DNA from: Bog-756 sp963713625
GTDB taxonomy: Bacteria > Actinomycetota > Acidimicrobiia > Acidimicrobiales > RAAP-2
Length of the DNA: 64,000 bases
Assembly: GCA_963713625.1 (NCBI GenBank)
Contig: CAVQMN010000009.1
Coordinates: 124,001-188,000, forward strand
Direction of reading: 5' to 3'
Shown here: positions 51,881-59,839 of the stretch, in pieces
How positions within the stretch are numbered: the first letter of the stretch is position 1
Layout of the letters: every line of letters starts with the position of its first letter
The notes under the pieces: model-generated
The model's input: the letters and a program-made list of their open reading frames with translations, nothing else
Told to the model about the DNA's origin: nothing
Databases searched by the model: none
Position numbers and translations under genes: made by a program

Positions 51881-52746
51881 TGGCCGCCCGACCCACACGC
51901 ATCGTCGACGCCCACGTCCACATCTGGGACCCCGCGCAAACCCGGTGGTATCCGTATCTCTCGCGCCCGCCGGAGGGCGGCGCCGGCGATGCATCGAGAA
52001 TGTACCGACGTTTCGATGTCGAGACCTACCGGGCCGAAGCGTCACAGTGGAATGTCGAAAAGTTCGTCAACGTGGCCGCGGCCACGGGGCGTCACTCCAT
52101 CGAGGAGACCTTGGAGCTGGATGCCAAGGCTCGAAGCCGCGGTGGCCCCGACGCCATCATCGGGGGCCTGCCCCCGACCGACACCGTGGCCGAGGCCGTC
52201 GAGCTCCTCGACCGGCAGATGACTGCGCCACGCTTCCGTGGGGTCCGCCCGATGGGCGTCCACGTCGGCCCGGTTCCCGACCCGGGCGTGCTCACCGCTC
52301 TGCAGGAGCGGGACCTGGTGTTCGAGTTGATGACCCATCCCGATCAGCTGCGGGTGGCGGCGGCGAAACTCGCGGGCTTCGACGATCTCACCGTTGTCGT
52401 CGAACACGCCGGATGGCCCCGTTCGAATTCCGATGAGGAGCGCGCTCTGTGGCAGGACGGTGTCGATGCCCTGGCCGCCCTGGGTGACAACGTCGTGTGC
52501 AAGCTCTCGGGCCTGGCCATGCCGTTCGGGTCCATGGGCGTCGATGCCCTCGCCCCGTGGCTGGAGTACGCCATCGAGGCCTTCGGCGTCGATCGCTGCA
52601 TGTTCGCCAGCAACTTCCCGGTCGACTCGATGTACGGCACCTTCGACGATCTCTACACCACATTCAGCACGGCGACAGGTGGCCTCGACCGTGCATCACG
52701 TGACAAACTGTTCGCTGACAATGCCGAGCGTGTCTTTCGTCTGTAG
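51877..52746 (+). CDS. Amidohydrolase 2-family protein (lactonase/decarboxylase-like)
   Basis: A 289-residue TIM-barrel hydrolase. The metal motif H-x-H appears as VDAHVHIWDP, later ligands as VVEHAGWP and ASNFPVDSMYG, where the usual GSDWP Asp motif is replaced by ASNFP. Relatives include 2-pyrone-4,6-dicarboxylate lactonase and other lactonases. In an operon behind a BVMO, opening a lactone made by that enzyme is a natural inference. ATG overlaps the SDR stop (ATGA); a second ATG follows at once. Confidence 0.85.
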   Translation: MMAARPTRIVDAHVHIWDPAQTRWYPYLSRPPEGGAGDASRMYRRFDVETYRAEASQWNVEKFVNVAAATGRHSIEETLELDAKARSRGGPDAIIGGLPPTDTVAEAVELLDRQMTAPRFRGVRPMGVHVGPVPDPGVLTALQERDLVFELMTHPDQLRVAAAKLAGFDDLTVVVEHAGWPRSNSDEERALWQDGVDALAALGDNVVCKLSGLAMPFGSMGVDALAPWLEYAIEAFGVDRCMFASNFPVDSMYGTFDDLYTTFSTATGGLDRASRDKLFADNAERVFRL

Positions 52747-52760
52747 CGGCAGGCAAGCAG

Positions 52761-53303
52761 TCACACCCGGACGAAGACGGCGGTCACGGTGACCTGGTTG
52801 ATGAGCCTGGCCCCCAACTTGGACCACGTGAGCCCCCACTCGCTCCGGTCGATCTCGACTTCGGCGGTGACCAGCACCCGGTTGGGTCCGGCTTCGCTGA
52901 TGATCACGGGCACGTCGAGCGGGCGGCGCTCGCCGTGGACGGTGAGCGTGCCGGTCACCACGACCTGATTGCCGGGCGTCGAACGGGCCCCGGTGGCGGC
53001 GTAGGTGAAGGTCGGGTAGGTGTCGACCTCGAAGAAATCGCTGCCGCGGAGGTGGTGGTCGCGTTTTTTGTGCTTGGTATCCACCGACGATGCGTCGACG
53101 ACCAGCGTTCCGGTGACGCTCCCGTCGTCGCCCACCGTCCCGCGGCCTCCGGTCGCCTTGAAGACGGCGGTGATCCTGGCCAACCCCCACACGGTCCGGG
53201 TGTGCAGTTCGACGGTGGTGGCCGACGGGTCCAGCTGCCAAGCGCCGGTGGCACCGGCCCGCGGACACGTACTGTCCCCGGCGTTGATGTCGGTGGGTCT
53301 CAC
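52761..53303 (-). CDS. YceI-family lipid-binding protein
   Basis: A 180-residue protein of the YceI lipocalin-like barrel. Family blocks are WQLDPSATTVELHTRTVWGLARI, HHLRGSDFFEVDTYPTFTY and GTLTVHGERRPLDV. YceI proteins bind polyisoprenoids or lipids in a long tunnel. No signal peptide is evident, so it is probably cytoplasmic here. GTG start 53303. It ends 14 bp after the convergent amidohydrolase. Confidence 0.92.
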   Translation of the reverse strand: MRPTDINAGDSTCPRAGATGAWQLDPSATTVELHTRTVWGLARITAVFKATGGRGTVGDDGSVTGTLVVDASSVDTKHKKRDHHLRGSDFFEVDTYPTFTYAATGARSTPGNQVVVTGTLTVHGERRPLDVPVIISEAGPNRVLVTAEVEIDRSEWGLTWSKLGARLINQVTVTAVFVRV

Positions 53304-53379
53304 CAGGTGTCCCCGTGTTCCGTGATCACCTCATCGCCTGCCCCGGCCCCACCGTCGGGGTTCGCCATGCGCCCGCGGT

Positions 53380-53832
53380 TCACCACGCACCTGCCACCTG
53401 CCTGGTCGCGGCGTTGAGGCGGTTCCAGACATTGATGGAGGCGATCTCGATGATCAGGGAGGCGAGCGCCGGCTCCTCGAAGTGCTTGGCGGCTTCGTCA
53501 TAGACCTCATCGGGCACCGGGTCTTCGCGGTCGCTGAGCCGGGTCACGGCTTCGGTCATCATGAGGGCGGCACGTTCGGCATCGGTGAAGTACGGGGCAT
53601 CGCGCCAGGCCGCCACGGCCCAAATCCGCTCGTCGCTCTCACCGGCCTTTTTGAGGTCCTGGGCGTGCATCTGGACGCAGACACTGCAGCCGTTGATCTG
53701 GCTGGCCCGCAAGTGGACCAACTGGACGGTGGTCTCGGGCAGGCCCCCGTGCCCGGCGGCGGCGGACAGTGCCTGCAGCGCGTCGAGCGCACCGGGAACG
53801 CTCAGGGCCGGATTGGCCATGCGTGCTTCCAT
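53380..53832 (-). CDS. Carboxymuconolactone decarboxylase/AhpD-like protein
   Basis: A 150-residue helical protein of the AhpD fold. The redox motif C-x2-C-x3-H is complete (CSVCVQMH), followed by DAERAALMMTEAVTRL. Members reduce peroxides through the CxxC pair or act in aromatic degradation. Its gene faces an ECF41-type sigma gene, and the promoter between them has the ECF41 elements; carboxymuconolactone decarboxylase-like genes are the classical partners of this sigma group. I chose ATG 53832 with GGAGAG in front. Confidence 0.9.
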   Translation of the reverse strand: MEARMANPALSVPGALDALQALSAAAGHGGLPETTVQLVHLRASQINGCSVCVQMHAQDLKKAGESDERIWAVAAWRDAPYFTDAERAALMMTEAVTRLSDREDPVPDEVYDEAAKHFEEPALASLIIEIASINVWNRLNAATRQVAGAW

Positions 53833-53887
53833 GATTCTCTCCATTTCTCCTCGGCACCGTTGGCGGATGCGAGGTGTCACTATGTAT

Positions 53888-53914
53888 GACGCGTGGCGAT
53901 CGAGGAATGTGACA
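53888..53914 (-). promoter_or_regulatory. ECF41-type promoter of the AhpD-like gene
   Basis: TGTCACA (53914-53908), 16 bases, then CGTC (53891-53888). These match the -35 and -10 elements reported for ECF41 sigma factors. The -35 element abuts the sigma start codon. Confidence 0.75.
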
Positions 53915-53915
53915 G

Positions 53916-54803
53916 ATGAACGAATCCGACTCGCTGAAGGACGGCTTCGAGAAGAGTCGGGCGCGCCTGCGGGCCGTCGCCTATCGGATGCTCGGTTCGC
54001 TGTCCGAAGCTGACGATGCGCTTCAGGACGCCTGGGTACGCAGCAGCCGGGCGGGAACGACCGGCGTGGAGAATCTGGATGGCTGGCTGACCACGATCGT
54101 CGCTCGGATCTGTCTGGGCAAGCTGCGCACCCGCGCGGCGAGGCGGGAGGACCCGCTCGGCGTGCACGTACCCGATCCGGTCATCAGCCGAGCCGACGGG
54201 ACGAGTCCCGAGGACTCGGTGCTCCTGGCCGAATCGGTCGGGCTGGCGCTGCAGGTGGTGCTCGACAGGCTGGCCCCGGCGGAGCGGCTGGCTTTCGTCC
54301 TGCACGATATGTTCGATCTGCCCTTCGATGAGATCGCTCCCGTGGTGGGGCGCACACCGGCGGCGGCCAGGCAGCTGGCCAGTCGGGCCCGGCGGCGGGT
54401 TCAAGAGGCCGACGTCCAGACTCCCGACCCGGACATGGTCCGCCAGCGGGAGGCGGTCGATGCCTTCTTCGCCGCCGCGCACCTCGGCGATCTCGACGGA
54501 CTGGTGGCGGTCCTCGATCCGGACATCGTGGTGCGAACGGATGGAGGAGCGGCGCGTCCGGACGCCTCGGGGGTGCTCCAAGGCGCCGCCGCGGTCGCCG
54601 CCCAAACCATCGGGAGGGCGCAGGCGTCGGCACCGAAGCTGCCGGTCCTGGTGAACGGCGCCGCCGGGGTGGTCATCGCACTGGAGGGACAGCCCATGGC
54701 CGTCATGGGGTTCACTGTCTCGGGAGGCAAGATTTCGGAGATCAACGCCATCGTCGATCCGGAGCGCATCCGCCGGATCGACCTGGCCGCCCTCCACGAC
54801 TGA
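53916..54803 (+). CDS. ECF41-type sigma factor (SigJ-like) with C-terminal SnoaL-type domain
   Basis: A 295-residue sigma factor. Region 2 (RLRAVAYRMLGSLSEADDALQDAWVR) and region 4 (DEIAPVVGRTPAAARQLASRARRRV) lead into a SnoaL-like domain from about residue 175 (VDAFFAAAHLGDLDGLVAVLDPDIVV). ECF41 proteins use this domain as an intramolecular regulator instead of an anti-sigma. The expected DGGG segment appears here as DGGAARP. The partner gene (AhpD-like) is divergent with an ECF41 promoter. It does not appear to control its own transcription from that element. Confidence 0.92.
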   Translation: MNESDSLKDGFEKSRARLRAVAYRMLGSLSEADDALQDAWVRSSRAGTTGVENLDGWLTTIVARICLGKLRTRAARREDPLGVHVPDPVISRADGTSPEDSVLLAESVGLALQVVLDRLAPAERLAFVLHDMFDLPFDEIAPVVGRTPAAARQLASRARRRVQEADVQTPDPDMVRQREAVDAFFAAAHLGDLDGLVAVLDPDIVVRTDGGAARPDASGVLQGAAAVAAQTIGRAQASAPKLPVLVNGAAGVVIALEGQPMAVMGFTVSGGKISEINAIVDPERIRRIDLAALHD

Positions 54804-54879
54804 CGGCCAGGCGTCGGAGACGGCCGTCCATTCGATCCTTCCGGCCGGACGTGGCGCTGACGGATGGGACTCCTCTCGC

Positions 54880-54891
54880 TAGGCTCTGGCC
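54880..54891 (+). promoter_or_regulatory. Leaderless-type -10 element for small cysteine-rich protein
   Basis: TAGGCT (54880-54885), six bases, then GTG 54892. It is the main support for this small gene. Confidence 0.55.
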
Positions 54892-55086
54892 GTGGCCCTC
54901 GGCTCCTTCTTCTGTGAGGCGTGCGGAAGTCAGGGATCGACGCTGCCGGTGCCACCGGTCAAGACCCCACTCGGGAGTCTGGTGGTCGGGCTCGACCCGG
55001 AGTGCGAGGACTGCCACACCATGGCCCGGGATGCCGGGGTCGCCCTGCCTCTGCGATTTGGACAACCACCGTTGGAAAAGCCGTAG
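54892..55086 (+). CDS. Small cysteine-motif protein (64 aa), function unknown
   Basis: A 64-residue protein with two CxxC pairs: FFCEACGS near the N-terminus and PECEDCHTMA in the middle. The arrangement fits a single zinc ribbon or rubredoxin-like knuckle. I do not recognise a family. GTG start is placed by a TAGGCT-N6 leaderless promoter. It stands alone between the ECF41 sigma and a RibD-type gene, both on the same strand but 80-130 bp away. Confidence 0.6.
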   Translation: MALGSFFCEACGSQGSTLPVPPVKTPLGSLVVGLDPECEDCHTMARDAGVALPLRFGQPPLEKP

Positions 55087-55221
55087 GTACGGCCCCCCCT
55101 GGTCGGGTGGAACGTCGCCCGACGACCTCGGCGGCGGGTTCGATCACCGCCTGCCGCACCCGTAACGTACGGGTCGTCCGGGCAGACGAGTCCAGTCTTG
55201 GAGAAGAAGGAGGTGGCGAAC

Positions 55222-55779
55222 ATGGGGCTGGTACTCGTGAATACGGCCATGTCGTTGGACGGCATGATCGCCGGACCGAATGCGGAGATGGACTGGATCT
55301 TCGAGCACCCGGTCACGGAAGACTCGCCCGACGACCCGACCGAGGAGCTGGTCCAGTCCACCGGGTCGGTCCTGGTGGGACGGAACTGTTACGACGTGGG
55401 CCGGCGGGCCGAGCGGCCCGAGACGGGTGGCCTCTTCGGAGGACGATGGACCGGGCCACAGTTCGTTCTCACCCACCGACCGCCCGATGACGAGGAGGAC
55501 CCGGACATCACCTTCCTGTCCGGCGACATCCGCGAGTGCGTGGGCCGGGCTCAGCAGGCGGCGAACGGCAAGAACGTGATCGTGCTCGGAGCCAATGTGG
55601 TCGGGCAGTGTTTCGATGCGGGCCTCGTTGATGAGCTGTTGATCGTTCTGGTGCCGGTGGTGCTCGGAGCCGGGCTTCGTCTCTTCGGCGACATCACCAG
55701 TGGGTCGATCAATCTCGAGCGAACCAGCGTGACCCAGATGGGGGCGATCACCAATCTCCGCTTCCGGGTGGTGAAGTAG
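55222..55779 (+). CDS. Dihydrofolate reductase/RibD C-terminal-family protein
   Basis: A 185-residue protein of the bacterial bifunctional deaminase-reductase C-terminal domain family. It opens VLVNTAMSLDGMIAGPNAEMDWIF and contains GSVLVGRNCYDVG, FVLTHRPP and the cofactor-site block NVIVLGANVVGQCFDAGLVDEL, all typical. These proteins bind NADPH; most have no known substrate. I chose ATG 55222 because AAGGAGG lies eight bases upstream; the frame extends eight residues further up. Confidence 0.92.
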   Translation: MGLVLVNTAMSLDGMIAGPNAEMDWIFEHPVTEDSPDDPTEELVQSTGSVLVGRNCYDVGRRAERPETGGLFGGRWTGPQFVLTHRPPDDEEDPDITFLSGDIRECVGRAQQAANGKNVIVLGANVVGQCFDAGLVDELLIVLVPVVLGAGLRLFGDITSGSINLERTSVTQMGAITNLRFRVVK

Positions 55780-55793
55780 GAGATCACCGGGCC

Positions 55794-56333
55794 TCACCAC
55801 CGGGCGACGTACACGAAATCGGCCGCTGGTCGATCAAGCCACTGCACGATCCGCATGGCCAGGTCCATGCCCGTGGCGAACTTCGCCGTGCGCAGCGCCG
55901 TGAGCTGATTGGGGCTGCACTGAAGGATCGAGGCGAGCCCGGGCCAGGTCAGTTCGTGCCGGCGTCGCTTCTCGTCCATCGCCGCGTACAGCCGCTTGAG
56001 GCTCCAACGGAGCCGACGGTCCGTACCCGCCTCCGGCAACGCGAATCGGGGTTCGCCGCCATCGCTCGAGCCACGGAGAAAGCTTTCGGGAGTCCGCCCG
56101 AGCCAGCGCAGCATGAACAGAGCGTGCTGGCAGCTCGTGCGCGGCTTGGTGCCCATGTTGGTCAGGGTCGAGGGGCTGATCGGGTGGTCCTTGCGTCGAT
56201 CGTTGAGGACGGATGACATCTCCCACATCTGGCTGGCCACCCCGGTCCAGCTCAGTCCGAGCTCGACCCGCCTGGCGTCGAGCGCCAGATATAACGCGTG
56301 AGCGTCAAAGGCACGGATGGAGGGTTCAGTCAC
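55794..56333 (-). CDS. Protein with two tandem HTH-like units, function unknown
   Basis: A 179-residue protein made of two related halves. Residues 12-85 (LYLALDARRVELGLSWTGVASQMW, then SPSTLTNMG and LRWLGRTPESFL) and 113-179 (LYAAMDEKRRRHELTWPGLASIL, then SPNQLTALR and VQWLDRPAADFV) share the same order of blocks, each resembling an XRE-type helix-turn-helix. It may bind a DNA site as a pseudo-dimer. GTG start has no clear signal. Convergent with the RibD-type gene; 160 bp upstream lies the DrrAB-type exporter on the same strand. Confidence 0.65.
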   Translation of the reverse strand: MTEPSIRAFDAHALYLALDARRVELGLSWTGVASQMWEMSSVLNDRRKDHPISPSTLTNMGTKPRTSCQHALFMLRWLGRTPESFLRGSSDGGEPRFALPEAGTDRRLRWSLKRLYAAMDEKRRRHELTWPGLASILQCSPNQLTALRTAKFATGMDLAMRIVQWLDRPAADFVYVARW

Positions 56334-56340
56334 CCTTCAA

Positions 56341-56499
56341 TCATGCACCCGTCCTCGGGCCGGACATCAGGGCAGGGGCCATGGCCGGCAGCCCGTCAAC
56401 ACGGGGCAGGTTCGCCCTGATCGACGCCGTCGGGCCGACCTCGGGCGGCGAAGAATACGTTCGACGCTTGAGGTCGTCGGCGGCCATCGAGTCGGTCAT
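56341..56499 (-). CDS. Candidate small protein (52 aa) coupled to the exporter permease
   Basis: A 52-codon open frame whose ATG overlaps the permease stop codon (ATGA), the arrangement used by most neighbouring operons. The sequence is hydrophilic and Pro/Met-rich (PEVGPTASIRANLPRVDGLP) with strongly G/C third bases. I know no family. It may be a real coupled gene, a remnant of a longer one, or chance. Confidence 0.35.
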   Translation of the reverse strand: MTDSMAADDLKRRTYSSPPEVGPTASIRANLPRVDGLPAMAPALMSGPRTGA

Positions 56500-57329
56500 G
56501 ATCGGGCGACGCGATATCGGCGGGTGGCGAGGGGGATGAAGACCGCGAGAAGGACCACGGACCAGACGAGCGTGGCGGCAATGGGATGCTGGAGGGCCCA
56601 CGTGCTGTCGTGCGCGACGACGTCGGGATTGCCGAACAATTGCCGACAGGCGGCGACCAGACAGCTGATGGGATTCCAGTCGGCGATGTCACGCAACCAG
56701 GTCGGCATGCCGTCGGTGGGAACGAAGGCGTTGGAAACCATGGCGATGGGAAAGCTGAGCGGGACCAACGCGTCGGCCGTGGTGGGGTTGCGGACGAGAA
56801 GTCCGAGGTAGACCCCGAGCCAGCTGAAGGCGTAGCGCATGAGCAGCAGGAGCCCGAAAGCCGCCACGGCATCGGCCGCGCCATTATCGATCCGCCAGCC
56901 CACGGCAAGACCGCAAACAGTCAGCACGGTCAAGTTCAACACACCCGTGAACACGCCGGCACCGGTGCGCCCGAACGGAACGGCCGATCGTGAGATGGCC
57001 ATCGAACGGAACCGGTCCATTACCCCTCGAGCGTGATCGTCCGCCATGGCCAAGGCGGTGATTCCGATGGCGGTGACCTGGCTGAAGGCGAAGAGGCCGG
57101 GAATGAGGTACTCGCGATAGTTCCCGCCCGGCGCGGCAATGGCGCTGCCGAAGATGTAGCCGAACAAGATGACCATCACGGCAGGAAAGATCAACTCTGC
57201 GGCCAGCTCCGTGGGCGTGTAGCGCAGCTGGGCCAAATCCCGTCGAACGATCGTCCACCCGTCGAGGAGCGCCAGGCGGAAGCCGTCCCGACGCGGCCCG
57301 GCCTCGACGGTGGTCGTGGTGCTGGTCAT
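56496..57329 (-). CDS. ABC-2 type exporter permease (DrrB-like)
   Basis: A 277-residue membrane protein with six spans. The family blocks EYLIPGLFAFSQV, GVMDRFRSMAISRSAVPFGR and FPIAMVSNAFVPTDGMPTWLRDIADWNPIS are typical of DrrB and related daunorubicin-resistance permeases. Its ATG overlaps the ATPase stop (ATGA). It pairs with the ATPase upstream to form a drug or lipid exporter, controlled by the divergent TetR gene. Confidence 0.92.
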   Translation of the reverse strand: MTSTTTTVEAGPRRDGFRLALLDGWTIVRRDLAQLRYTPTELAAELIFPAVMVILFGYIFGSAIAAPGGNYREYLIPGLFAFSQVTAIGITALAMADDHARGVMDRFRSMAISRSAVPFGRTGAGVFTGVLNLTVLTVCGLAVGWRIDNGAADAVAAFGLLLLMRYAFSWLGVYLGLLVRNPTTADALVPLSFPIAMVSNAFVPTDGMPTWLRDIADWNPISCLVAACRQLFGNPDVVAHDSTWALQHPIAATLVWSVVLLAVFIPLATRRYRVARS

Positions 57330-58297
57330 GTTACGACCTCGAGTTGGGCGTCGGACGTGGTCTGATGACCGGTGAGGCGGAGAAAGACATCGTCCAAGGT
57401 GGAGCGGCGGAGGGTCACGTCCTCCACCCGGAGATGGGCCCGCACCAACTCGGTGACGGCGGCGGCCAAGTCGGAGAAGCCGTCGACGATGGGCACGCTC
57501 ACCTGGCGGCGCACCTCGTCGATGTAGGGCGACTGGTTCAAGGCCCGCCCGAGGGCGGCGCCGGCCACGGAGAGATCGGAGGGATCGTAGAGGACGACTT
57601 CGAGGTGATCAGTGCCCACGTCCCGCTTGAGTTGGTCGGGGGTGCCTTCGGCGATGACCCGGCCGCCGTCGATGACGGCCACGCGCTGGGCGAGATGGTC
57701 GGCCTCGTCGAGGTACTGGGTGGTGAGGAGCACACTCGTCCCGGTGGCGGTCAGTTCCCGGACCGCCTCCCAGACTTCATTGCGACCCCTGGGATCAAGC
57801 CCCGTCGTCGGCTCGTCCAGAAGAAGCAGTCGTGGCGAAACGATCAGGCTGGCGGCCAGATCGAGGCGACGTCGCATCCCACCCGAGTAGGTGGACACCA
57901 GGCGATGGCCCACCGCGGTGAGGTCGAAGCGCTCCAAAAGTTCGTCGGCTCGCCGTCGGGCGCCGCCCTCCCCCAGATGGCACAGCCGGCCGAACATGAC
58001 CAGATTCAGTCGGGCGGGTAGCCGCTCGTCCAACGCGGCGTTCTGGCCGACCAGGCCGATCCGGCGACGGACCTCGGTGGGTTGGCGGGTGACATCGAAG
58101 CCGGCCACGAGGGCCCGACCGCCATCGGAGTCGGTGAGGGTGGCGAGCACCCGCACCGTCGTGGTCTTGCCACATCCGTTGGGGCCGAGCAGCCCGTAGA
58201 CCATGCCGGCCGGCACCCTCAGGTCGAGGCCGTCGAGCGCCACCGTGGCCCCGAAGTGCTTGGTCAGGCCCTCGGTGAGGACCACGTCATCGGACAT
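57326..58297 (-). CDS. ABC exporter ATP-binding protein (DrrA-like)
   Basis: A 323-residue ATPase of the daunorubicin-resistance group. Walker A LLGPNGCGKTTT (about 35-46), signature YSGGMRRRLDLA, Walker B LLLLDEPTTGLDP, H-loop in LLTTQYLDEAD, where the usual His is replaced by Gln as often in DrrA. Walker A has GCGK in place of GAGK. A C-terminal regulatory domain of 90 residues follows. The ATG at 58297 has AGGAGG eight bases before it; in-frame sequence upstream covers the promoter and is not coding. Confidence 0.93.
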   Translation of the reverse strand: MSDDVVLTEGLTKHFGATVALDGLDLRVPAGMVYGLLGPNGCGKTTTVRVLATLTDSDGGRALVAGFDVTRQPTEVRRRIGLVGQNAALDERLPARLNLVMFGRLCHLGEGGARRRADELLERFDLTAVGHRLVSTYSGGMRRRLDLAASLIVSPRLLLLDEPTTGLDPRGRNEVWEAVRELTATGTSVLLTTQYLDEADHLAQRVAVIDGGRVIAEGTPDQLKRDVGTDHLEVVLYDPSDLSVAGAALGRALNQSPYIDEVRRQVSVPIVDGFSDLAAAVTELVRAHLRVEDVTLRRSTLDDVFLRLTGHQTTSDAQLEVVT

Positions 58298-58317
58298 CTC
58301 ATCCTCCTCTTCTTCGT

Positions 58318-58371
58318 ACGGTGTTCGCAGTACACTGGAGCTACTGTACACTACTGAGAACGGTGTTCGCA
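58318..58371. promoter_or_regulatory. Direct 12-bp repeats in the exporter/TetR divergent promoter
   Basis: ACGGTGTTCGCA occurs perfectly at 58318-58329 and 58360-58371, 42 bp apart start to start (four helical turns). Two GTACACT copies lie between them. This is probably the TetR binding region for both directions. Confidence 0.6.
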
Positions 58372-58409
58372 TAAGCGGGGGACGTTCGCACCAGGCGAAG
58401 GAGAAGCAG

Positions 58410-59168
58410 TTGCCCAAGGGCGGGACAGAAGGAAGTTCAGATGAGCACACGGTGATCTGGGCTCGTCCGGAGCGGGCGGCGAAGGGACCTGCGCCGTCGC
58501 GTAGCCGGAGCCAGATCGCGGCGGTAGCCGTGGCACTGGCCGACGGGGAGGGCCTGGAGGCGGTATCGATGCGACGGGTCGCCATGGTGCTCGGGATCGG
58601 TGCGGCCTCGCTCTACCGCTACATCGAGAGCAAGGACGAACTCTACGACCTGATGGTCGACTACAGCACCGGCGAAGGCGGTCCTCCGCCGGCCCTCACC
58701 GGCGACTGGCGCGCAGATCTGAGCGGCCTGGCCCACCGGACGCGCCAGTTGATCCACCGCCATCCGTGGATGGCCAGCCTCACCGCAGGGCGGCCAACGT
58801 TCGGACCGAACTCTCTGGCCTGGGCCGAGCACAGCCTCGCCGCCATCGACGGCCTCGGCCTCAGCATCGACGAGATGTTCATGACCGGGGAGATCCTCCA
58901 GGCCTTCGTCCGGGGTTATGTCATTGGAGAGCTGTCGGAGGAACAGGCACTCCGGCGGGCCGGCCTCACCAGGGACCAATGGATGGATGCGCTCGGCCCC
59001 TACATGATGTCGGTGATGGAACGAGGCGAGCACCCGCTGCTCGCCCGGGTCATGATCGACGCCGACACCCCGCACGCCGAGGACCATAACGACCTGGTGT
59101 TCGCGGCGGGACTCGAACGGATCCTCGACGGCCTCGTTCCGGCCATCCACCGAGGTGAACCGGTATGA
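58410..59168 (+). CDS. TetR-family regulator of the DrrAB-type exporter
   Basis: A 252-residue regulator of the TetR group with the extended C-terminal domain seen in tetracycline-type TetRs. The HTH region reads EAVSMRRVAMVLGIGAASLYRYIESKDEL at about residues 47-75, and the following part has HPWMASLTAGRPTFGPNSL typical of this clade. It is divergent from the DrrAB genes and likely represses them. The TTG at 58410 is chosen because AAGGAGA lies about five bases upstream; a GTG at 58452 is the alternative. Confidence 0.88.
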   Translation: MPKGGTEGSSDEHTVIWARPERAAKGPAPSRSRSQIAAVAVALADGEGLEAVSMRRVAMVLGIGAASLYRYIESKDELYDLMVDYSTGEGGPPPALTGDWRADLSGLAHRTRQLIHRHPWMASLTAGRPTFGPNSLAWAEHSLAAIDGLGLSIDEMFMTGEILQAFVRGYVIGELSEEQALRRAGLTRDQWMDALGPYMMSVMERGEHPLLARVMIDADTPHAEDHNDLVFAAGLERILDGLVPAIHRGEPV

Positions 59169-59184
59169 CCAGCCACCGATTCCA

Positions 59185-59200
59185 CCGGGTGGCCACCCGG
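59185..59200. terminator. Perfect 16-bp palindrome between convergent genes
   Basis: CCGGGTGGCCACCCGG is a perfect inverted repeat in the 62-bp gap between tetR and a PPOX-type gene that converge. It could form a terminator stem (6 bp with 4-base loop), but no T-tract follows. Confidence 0.3.
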
Positions 59201-59230
59201 AGTTCGGTCGATCCCGGCCCCCGGGAGGCC

Positions 59231-59686
59231 TTACCCCTCCGTTTGCGTACCGTCGAGGAGTTCAGCGAGCGCCACCGCCTCCGACGGTGTCAAACCACCG
59301 TCGACGGCGACGAAGCCGGTGGGCTTCATGACGATGACGACACGGACGTCAGCGTCGAACACCGGAACGACGAAGCCGTACCGTTCCTGGAGGGAGCGGT
59401 AGAAGACGGCATCGGGATCGGGGTCCATGGACTCGACCTGCCCGCGTACCTCGAGGGTCCGGTACGGGTTGTCAGGATCCTGAAGGTGGAATGACACACG
59501 GCCGTCCCGAAGGAGATTGCGGTACTTCTGGCGGGTGCTGGTGTGGGAGAAGCGGACCCTCGTTCCGTCCCAGGCAAACCACATCACGCTGCTCTGGGGG
59601 CTGCCGTCCGGTCGCAGTGTGGCCAGATGGGCGAACAACGGTCTTTCGACAAGGTCGCGGTGGCTCTCGGGCAGTTCGGTGGTCAT
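59231..59686 (-). CDS. PPOX-class F420-dependent oxidoreductase family protein
   Basis: A 151-residue split-barrel flavoprotein-fold protein. It has FAHLATLRPDGSPQSSVMWFAWDGTRVRFSHT (in part), a typical opening of F420-binding PPOX-like proteins, and the RNLLRDGRVSFHLQDPDNPYRTLEVRG block. It would bind F420 or flavin and reduce an unknown substrate. GAAGGAG precedes the ATG. A second member of the fold lies 0.7 kb away with a cupin gene between. Confidence 0.88.
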   Translation of the reverse strand: MTTELPESHRDLVERPLFAHLATLRPDGSPQSSVMWFAWDGTRVRFSHTSTRQKYRNLLRDGRVSFHLQDPDNPYRTLEVRGQVESMDPDPDAVFYRSLQERYGFVVPVFDADVRVVIVMKPTGFVAVDGGLTPSEAVALAELLDGTQTEG

Positions 59687-59839
59687 GATGTTCTCCTTCG
59701 GGTCCTGGTCCGTCGGCTCGGAACCGACGGGAGCGGCAGCCTGGGGACGCTTTTGTCCGCCAGCCAGCCAACGCCGGGTGCGGCGGATCCTCCTGATGCC
59801 GAGATGCGGGTTCGGGGCACGACGCCGATCATCGAGGCG

